From Ornithodoros turicata (taxonomy: Eukaryota; Arthropoda; Arachnida; Ixodida; Argasidae), in NCBI RefSeq assembly GCF_037126465.1, contig NC_088204.1, forward strand, positions 22,202,804-22,266,803: a stretch of DNA of 64,000 nucleotides. The letters are read 5' to 3'. A model generated the notes under the pieces. That model was not told where the DNA came from, searched no databases, and saw only the letters and a program-made list of their open reading frames with translations. Below are positions 58,100 through 64,000 of the stretch, piece after piece (the first letter of the stretch is position 1; each line of letters opens with the position of its first letter). The position numbers and the translations under genes are program-made.

Positions 58100-60004
58100 A
58101 TGCCACGATACTGCACAGTCCCAGGGTGCCTCAATTCAAGCCAAAGCGTAAGTACACACACTCGCAGTTCCTACATTTCAATTACGTGTTCTGGCACTTT
58201 AGAACTCGGACTTACGAGACTGTTTGGGCAGCAGAAGACCGCGCGTAAAATCTCTTGCCTGTTTTGGCGTGCATTGGCTCAATCTGGGAACACAGATCGT
58301 ACTAGCGCTAGAATGGGCTAAAAGGCAGTGATTGTGTTTCATTCTTTCGCAAATCTTGAACGGTGCACTATAGTAGTAATCTAATAGTAGGGTCAAAAGA
58401 GCTAGGTAATAAGTATCGTACCAATTCCGCAGTTAAACTTCTGAGCACATAATTTATTTAAATTCACAGTTTCTCATATTTTTCGAAATATGCTTATCAC
58501 TCTTTCTTTACAAATTGGTCATTATGTTTCAGGGGATTTCGTGCTTGCATCTGTTCAGCTTCCCTTTGAGAGATAAAGAGACTAAAAGTGTGGCTAATCA
58601 AAATAAAGCATAAACGTTTCGTGCCAAACGCCAGCAGTCAAATCTGTTCAGCTCACTTTGAGGAGGATTGCCTCATCGAACATTTTGGGCAAGTGAAGCT
58701 CCGCCAAGATGCTGTCCCCATGAAATTCAGCTTCAGTAAGGTGATTTGTCTGCAGTAGCGGGAGGCCTATTTTTTTACATTATCACCACATACAGTAGCA
58801 GTAGTAATGGAAATCTTGTTGGATCACACCAGGCGATTAAAAAAAACGCAATAACTAATAAGTTATTGTGCAAAATGAAACAAATGCTTTTCAGAAACCG
58901 AAGACACGCCCTGCACCTAAGCCCAGAGGACTGGACACTACTACAGTTAGCACACAGGATCCCACCTCGGGATTCTGCACTGAAGATGCCTTGGAGGAAG
59001 TCGACGGCCCCTCAGAACCTCAACAGATTACATTTGCAAAGGCTTGCCAGACAGACATTGACGTAATCCCACAACTCGCATGTCAGATTGCTGCCAGAGA
59101 GGAGATAATAGAGTCTCTCAAAAAGAAACTATCGCTTGCCAAATGGGGAATCGAGAGGTTCTGTAATGATACTCAGGCAATTAAGTAGTATACGGGGGTA
59201 CATCAGTTAGTTCAGTGCGTTTGTGCACTTGTCCAGTGTGGCCCAGTGAGTGAAAGCAGGAAGCTTTCTGTTGAAGATGAAATATTTTTAGTCTTGATAA
59301 GATTTCGGCTGGGCTGCACACAGTACGACTTGTCGCAGCGTTTTATGATAGACAGGTCCACAGTATCAATTCTATCCTACTGGATCGAACCAATGTACAA
59401 GAGAGTAAAGTCCGTGAATTTATGGCCAAGTAGGCAAGTTATTGATATGACAATCCCAACACAATTTGTCAATAACTTTCCGAGGTGTCGTGTTATCATA
59501 GATTGCACGGAAATGGAGGTACAGCAGCCAACAAATCCTGTCGCACAGCAGCAGACTTGGTCGAACTACAAGAATGTTAACACACTTAAAGCCCTTGTGG
59601 GTATTACACCAGCTGGAGCTATTTCTTTCATCTCTGATTTGTATGGTGTGGCCACTTCAGACAAACATTTATTTCGAGAATCGGGTCTCATGGACATTCT
59701 TGGTGACTGTGACATGGTACTGGCAGACCGCGGTTTTGCTGGAGAATTCGTAGTGAATGAAAAAAAAATGGATGTAGTGACGCCTCCCTTCTTGGATGGC
59801 CGAAGCCAATTTAGCCATTCTGATGTGCTGAAGACGCGTAATGTGGCACATCATAGAATACACGTTGAAAGGGCTATTAGACGCATAAAAACATTCCACT
59901 ACTTTACTGCTGAAATTGGGATAAAAATGCTATATGAGGCAGAGAAGGTGTTCTACATTTGTGCATTCTTGTGCAATGCTGGTGAGCCATTGGTGTCTTT
60001 TTAA
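58100..60004 (+). pseudogene. THAP-domain DDE transposase (three exons), broken
   Basis: Model: exon 1 58100-58147 (MPRYCTVPGCLNSSQS), exon 2 58533-58735 (...LHLFSFPLRDKETK... WLIKIK... ICSAHF), exon 3 58895-60004. Introns have GTAAGT/CAG and GTAAGG/CAG sites and the frames join in phase. Exons 1-2 form a THAP C2CH zinc finger for DNA binding, but exon 2 has a 1-nt frameshift before the WLIKIK segment. Exon 3 carries a linker with a short coiled coil, an in-frame TAG at 59186-59188, then the catalytic domain: RVIIDCTEMEV (first Asp), MVLADRGFAG (second Asp) and HVERAIRRIKTF (Glu). AATAAA lies at 60037. The catalytic frame from 59189 is intact. Confidence 0.88.
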
Positions 60005-60344
60005 TGTGCAGAAATGATGTAACAGCTTTCAATGGCAATAAAAGCATGTGTGCAACATGTCATCTGTGAGATTTATTCATTCTAATTTGCCACATGTACA
60101 TTCCCAGAAACTTTTTGCTACAAGTGACACATGACTAGAACAAAGCAGGTAGCAAAACTGCATGAAAACATGAAAATAGCCCGAGTATGCAGGAACAGTC
60201 AGGTACGATACAGTGTGAGATAGAGCGCAAATCCCTGGAGCCTTACATTTACTGCTCATCTGCTAAGAGCGGCAAGCAATACTGAAAGTAAAAATCTCTG
60301 AGTTTTGGAAGCATGAGGGTCCACTAACTTAAATCAAATTTTAT

Positions 60345-62048
60345 CTCCTCAATGGATGGCTTTTTGAGCAAGTCAGCAATGACAACAAAATAGCATTTTT
60401 GCACTCCTGTCAGTGCCATTTAACCCTGCATTTGAAGGTAGTACGGATGTTGGGTTGTCAACTTCAGAGAGACGTCCTTTTGTTCTAGATAGGGTGATGC
60501 TCGTTGTAGCACAGTTTCTTGAACAGTCTTCCCTCTACTGCAAAACTATGCCTTGCACTCTATGAGTACTGGCTCCCCATCTACAATGACCAATCCATCA
60601 GGAGATGCCGCAAGATATGGGCACTTCGAATTGACAACTAGATCACAGTCATAAACCTTGCTAAGGCTCAGACTCTCGGCCAGTTTTGACTTGGCAAATT
60701 TCTCTGTTTGTGTTCCATGTCTGACAGGTGGCAGGTTGCTCACATCTTGTGGCTTAGCAAGTGACAATGCTAGGGACATAAAATCTGATACTCTGGTGTA
60801 AACTCTTCCAAAATTTGAAGCAGTTTAGTCTATATCTTCTCTGTTGCTTCCATTCTGGAACTAGAGCCTGCCCACGTGTACGCTCTTCCAGTGCTTCCCA
60901 CTCTTTTTGGTTCAAGTCTACAGTTTTGTGGTAAAACCTCAGACACTGCATGTCACACTGTGTCTGCAATGAGTTTGTGTGCTGTACATTGGACTCGCTC
61001 AAAGGTAATCTTAGAGGGGGAGAGTCATATGCTCTCATTTCAGGGAACAGGCACCGAGAAAACATTGTCTCTTCCCCCACAACGAAAGTTCATTTCGTGA
61101 CACGTCAGGGATGTCGATGCTCTGTGTGGAGGGCAGTACATTCTCACTAATCATAATGTCTTTTACCATCGTAGGACCACATCTGATGGCATTAGGTTGG
61201 TGCCACTTCTGTAGTGTCTCTGTTGGGGCAACCTGGAGCCCTTGTCTGCAAAAAGAAGCAAAAGTCAATTCATGAATAATTCTGTAACATGTCATACTTT
61301 TGCAACCTGCATTTAATATTTTTCCTTTTTTGTTTTTGTTTTTACTGGTTTGACCTTATTGTACATTCATCAGCACTGCGAAGGTAGATAGTGCGTTAGG
61401 GGGACGTCAGAAGGTCATGCGAATATGACATCAGTGCAGATCTTTCCGTGGTGGAGTTGCATCACGTTCACCGTAACCTTCTTATGCCACCACTTCAAAC
61501 GTTGCCTTCCTCCACACTTGCTGACGTAATGAGGATAACACAGTTGTCCCGTGCTGCTATGGCGACATTTGAGTTGCCTTACAAATTATGTGGAGCTACT
61601 GAGCTTCACCTTTTCCTCATATGCTTACGCTTTTCCTTTTTTCTTTCTTTTCTGGTAGGACAATTTCTTCGGTTAAAAGAAGTTTTAAAAGAATCAACGA
61701 TTTTTACACCAACTATTTCTGCTGAATGTTGTCGCACAGAATATAGAGGAAACGTTTCATTACCAATTAGTTCGCTATGACTATTTAAAATTTATGGATA
61801 GAAATTTTGTACCTGAAATAATCCTCTAGTAAGTAGCACAATGCTTCAAGATGCTTACAGGAAGCTGGCTTCGCACCAGCTTTGCAGGTGCATTGTCCGT
61901 ATACGACGCTTCCCGAGGTCTCGCAGCACAGTAGCAGCCAATACACCACCGTTTTCTTCATTTCTGCCTTGCAGGACGAAGACGACGAAGTCAAACTGTG
62001 TAGACGTGGAATTTTCTGCTCCTGAAAATCTATCTGTTGCTTCCTCAT
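60345..62048 (-). pseudogene. SWIM-YqaJ nuclease gene of the transposon, broken
   Basis: The - strand exon at 61813-62048 has YGQCTCKAGAKPASCKHLEAL, a SWIM zinc motif (CxC...CxH). An intron (61246-61812, AG|GTAC ... TTTTTGCAG) leads to RQGLQVAPTETLQKWH. The next part contains RFYHKTVDLNQKEWEALEER and, after a frameshift near 60815, TASNFGRV, then CPYLAASPDGLV and VLIECK, the Asp and Glu-x-Lys core of YqaJ/lambda-exonuclease-type nucleases. After an in-frame TAG the same frame goes on to HPYYLQMQG, another YqaJ motif, followed by TAA. Another frame change lies near 61070. The N-terminus is missing. Its role in transposition is unknown. Confidence 0.82.
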
Positions 62049-62119
62049 TCCATTACCATATCTGCGCCTGAACTCGGACAGGCCCTGCCCTACTGTGGCC
62101 TGGGGGACCCCTCCTAGCC

Positions 62120-63472
62120 ATGGAAGTCGTCCGAAGCGGCGACAGCGCCTCGTCTACCGAAGGGGCCGGTGCCGGTGACACCGACTCCTCTTCTAGCAGC
62201 AGAACAATTATCCTGCGCAAGAGGCAGATTGATAGAGACATCGCTTTCACATCATCTGATGACGACGACCGACCCTTCGAAGAGGTCCCCAAAAGAGCGC
62301 GAAAGACCGCTCGCTCAAACATTGGGCAACACCCTGCGCCCACGAGAGTCACGGTGATATTCGCTCCCCATGACGCAGCAACGAACCTCGCCAGGCTGAA
62401 TCACCTGAAGATATCAGACTTCCTCACTTCCGAGTTCCTGGAGAGGATTAAGGAAATAAGACCGAATTTCGCGAAGAACATAATCGCGGTGGATGCCACT
62501 TCCCCAACAGCAAAGGTCTCCCTTTTAGGACTCGACCGCATCTGCTCAATCCCTGTTCGAGCATATGAACCCCGTCCCACTGGCTCTTGCTACGGCGTAA
62601 TCACTGGTGTGGACGCCTCACTATCGGACGACCAAATACGGCAGGCCATCAGGTCCAGCCCAGCGGTCATCGCTGCGAGGCGGATAAAGAAGGACTGTGG
62701 TGCTGTGCGGCTGACCTTCGCCGGGGCCGCGAAGCCGCGTGAGGTCAGCCTCCATCTACTGACCATGCGTGTAAAACCCTACCTACCGCCGACGCCGCAA
62801 TGTTACAACTGCCAGAGGCATGGACACGTGGCAGCGTGTTGCACTCGAAAAAGGATCTGTGCCAACTGTGGAACGTCCCACGACTCCCCCGACTGCCCCC
62901 AGAGCGTCCCCAAGTGCGTCAACTGCCAAGGCAACCACCAAGCAACGTCGATCGATTGCCCTAAACGCAAGCAGCAGAGGCTTATTGCCAGGGAACGCTC
63001 GCGCTCCAACAGCAGCTACCGTGAGGTCAAGGCCAAGATCCACAACGAAGAACGCCGCAGGCACCGTAGACGGCGGAAGCGGCAACACCGGGCAGGCTCT
63101 AGGTCCGCTGACCAGGTAGCTGGAAGGCCACCTATATGGAACATGGGTGACTTTCCCCCTCTGCCTGCTTTGGCCTCTCAGGACGCCCCTCACACAGCAC
63201 CGATCCCCATCACCACGCCCACTCCAATAGCGACGTCTGAAGCCGCCAGCAGTCAGGCAACTTATACTCCGAAAGTCCGCCGACAGCCACCGGCCCAAAC
63301 AACGGCCCACGACTCTGTCGATATGCAGATGGTGATGGTTAAGCTGCTTTTTGCAGCTCTGAGGGCCATCCTCACTGCATGCCCCGAGTGCAAAGCGCTC
63401 CCGGAAGTCCAATCGATCTTGCAGTTAAGAGAAACTGCCCCCACTCCTGAGTACCCGGTACGTGGCCGGTAG
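62120..63472 (+). CDS. Gag-like ORF1 protein with three CCHC knuckles
   Basis: A 450-residue nucleic-acid-binding protein. The ATG has a strong context (GCCATGG). Residues 1-60 are acidic and Ser-rich and likely disordered. About 70-215 is the folded region typical of Jockey/I ORF1 proteins (TRVTVIFAPHDAATNL... VRLTFAGAAKPREV). Knuckles follow at about 228-275: CYNCQRHGHVAAC, CANCGTSHDSPDC and CVNCQGNHQATSIDC. Then come an Arg/Lys-rich segment (300-330) and a Pro/Thr-rich tail. The frame is fully open. In relatives the protein binds the element's RNA and carries it to chromatin. The dense frames on the opposite strand are shadows of its GC-rich codons. Confidence 0.9.
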   Translation: MEVVRSGDSASSTEGAGAGDTDSSSSSRTIILRKRQIDRDIAFTSSDDDDRPFEEVPKRARKTARSNIGQHPAPTRVTVIFAPHDAATNLARLNHLKISDFLTSEFLERIKEIRPNFAKNIIAVDATSPTAKVSLLGLDRICSIPVRAYEPRPTGSCYGVITGVDASLSDDQIRQAIRSSPAVIAARRIKKDCGAVRLTFAGAAKPREVSLHLLTMRVKPYLPPTPQCYNCQRHGHVAACCTRKRICANCGTSHDSPDCPQSVPKCVNCQGNHQATSIDCPKRKQQRLIARERSRSNSSYREVKAKIHNEERRRHRRRRKRQHRAGSRSADQVAGRPPIWNMGDFPPLPALASQDAPHTAPIPITTPTPIATSEAASSQATYTPKVRRQPPAQTTAHDSVDMQMVMVKLLFAALRAILTACPECKALPEVQSILQLRETAPTPEYPVRGR

Positions 63473-63510
63473 GCCCGGCCGGATCCAGCTACCGCTCGTT
63501 CTCATGCTGC

Positions 63511-64000
63511 ATGGCTGTACAATATCAAACGACCACGATTTTCCAATGGAACGCAAGAAGCCTTCGGACGAAGCTCTCAGAGTTCCGCCAGTTCGCGTGG
63601 AGGTATAAGTTCCCAGTAATGTGTATTTCAGAATGTGGGATTCGGGACGACTTTCGCCTATCCAACTACATCACCTTCGTGTCGCAGCCCAACAACGCTA
63701 GAAGCCGAGCGGCCATTTTCGTCCGATCAGACATACCGGCTGTGAAGAGGTCCCTTGTAGAAACAAGTGGAGGGGAGTATGTCTGCTGTTCAGTGCGAAT
63801 GGGTGAGCTCGACTTCACTGTGATTTCCCTGTACTTGCCCCCAGCGACCCGATATGACGTGAATAACCTCAAGAACATTCTGGACGGCCTGACACCACCG
63901 TTTGTGTTATGCGGGGACTTTAACGCCCACCACGTCAGCTGGGGGAGCGCACGCTCGGGCTCACGGGGAGAACGACTTGCTGTGCTCTTCGAGGAGATGG
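63511..64000 (+). CDS. ORF2 endonuclease domain, incomplete at window end
   Basis: Starts 38 nt after the ORF1 stop in another frame. The sequence reads TTIFQWNARSLRTKLSEFRQ (Asn motif), CISECGIRDD (catalytic Glu), AIFVRSDIPA, ISLYLPPATRYD and LCGDFNAHHVSWGS (Asp/Asn motif), in the order expected of an AP-type endonuclease that nicks target DNA. The reading frame is open to the last base. The catalytic SDH motif, reverse transcriptase and any RNase H lie beyond the window. Confidence 0.9.
   Translation, partial: MAVQYQTTTIFQWNARSLRTKLSEFRQFAWRYKFPVMCISECGIRDDFRLSNYITFVSQPNNARSRAAIFVRSDIPAVKRSLVETSGGEYVCCSVRMGELDFTVISLYLPPATRYDVNNLKNILDGLTPPFVLCGDFNAHHVSWGSARSGSRGERLAVLFEEM

Larger units (their letters stand above)
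57776..62070. mobile_element. THAP-DDE / YqaJ transposon, ISL2EU-like, decayed
   Basis: Two converging genes: a transposase with THAP finger and Harbinger-like DDE domain (58100-60004, +) and a SWIM plus YqaJ-type nuclease (about 60345-62048, -). This pair is the hallmark of the eukaryotic ISL2EU superfamily as I recall it. The right end appears to have been lost where the I/Jockey-like element begins (about 62070). I did not find terminal repeats, so the outer limits are not fixed. Confidence 0.75.
62070..64000 (+). mobile_element. I/Jockey-like non-LTR retrotransposon, 5' part
   Basis: A short GC-rich leader, an intact ORF1 (62120-63472) and the start of ORF2 (63511 onward). Three CCHC knuckles in ORF1 and the GDFNAHHVSWGS form of the endonuclease motif place it in the Jockey/I assemblage; the exact clade is not resolved. 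It runs off the window end. Its left edge coincides with the loss of the ISL2EU-like element. Confidence 0.85.

Noticed and set aside
62783..63412. A 209-codon - strand frame opposite the gag-like ORF1
   Set aside because: It is a shadow of a GC-rich, well-supported coding sequence with CCHC knuckles on the + strand.

Overview
This 64-kb window looks like repeat-dense, gene-poor DNA from an arthropod, most likely a hard tick (inference). It contains tRNA-headed SINEs with internal box A/B promoters, CR1-like and I/Jockey-like non-LTR retrotransposons, mariner, hAT and Harbinger-type DNA elements, a THAP/DDE transposon carrying a YqaJ-type nuclease gene, and many foldback MITEs. I found no convincing complete host gene, no functional tRNA or rRNA gene and no CRISPR array. 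Almost every recognisable coding region belongs to a mobile element, and most are broken.

Layout. 1-10 kb: SINE copies, a TA-flanked palindromic MITE (2563-2887), a foldback MITE (3036-3285), a Harbinger-like MITE with a TTA duplication (3770-4807), an internally deleted mariner (6271-7201) and a foldback element rich in CTATAGAC motifs (about 7678-9387). 10-15.2 kb: a Harbinger-like MITE (10021-10647) abuts satellite A, which has exactly 26 monomers of about 173-174 bp and an 870-bp higher-order period. 15.2-20.3 kb: mixed intergenic DNA, a full-length SINE with a 12-bp target duplication, an endonuclease fragment and two foldback MITEs. 20.5-31.2 kb: satellite B (175- and 168-bp monomers), split by a 6.7-kb element with 66-bp terminal inverted repeats. 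31.2-41.4 kb: two paralogous copies of a roughly 2.5-kb element that carries satellite-B-like monomers at its left end, each loaded with nested insertions, separated by a nearly complete CR1-like retrotransposon (34.2-38.6 kb). 41.4-57 kb: mostly unassigned DNA with a hAT transposase remnant, a hAT element with a perfect 8-bp duplication (47631-49276), a TTAA-flanked MITE and LINE tails. 58-62 kb: the THAP-DDE/YqaJ transposon (ISL2EU-like). 62.1-64 kb: 5' part of an I/Jockey-like retrotransposon, cut by the window end.

The elements do not form a pathway. Their value is a record of nested insertion: MITE inside terminal repeat inside element inside MITE, transposon inside satellite, and satellite apparently born from a transposon end. 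Boundaries given to the base were read from terminal repeats and target duplications; the others are approximate.
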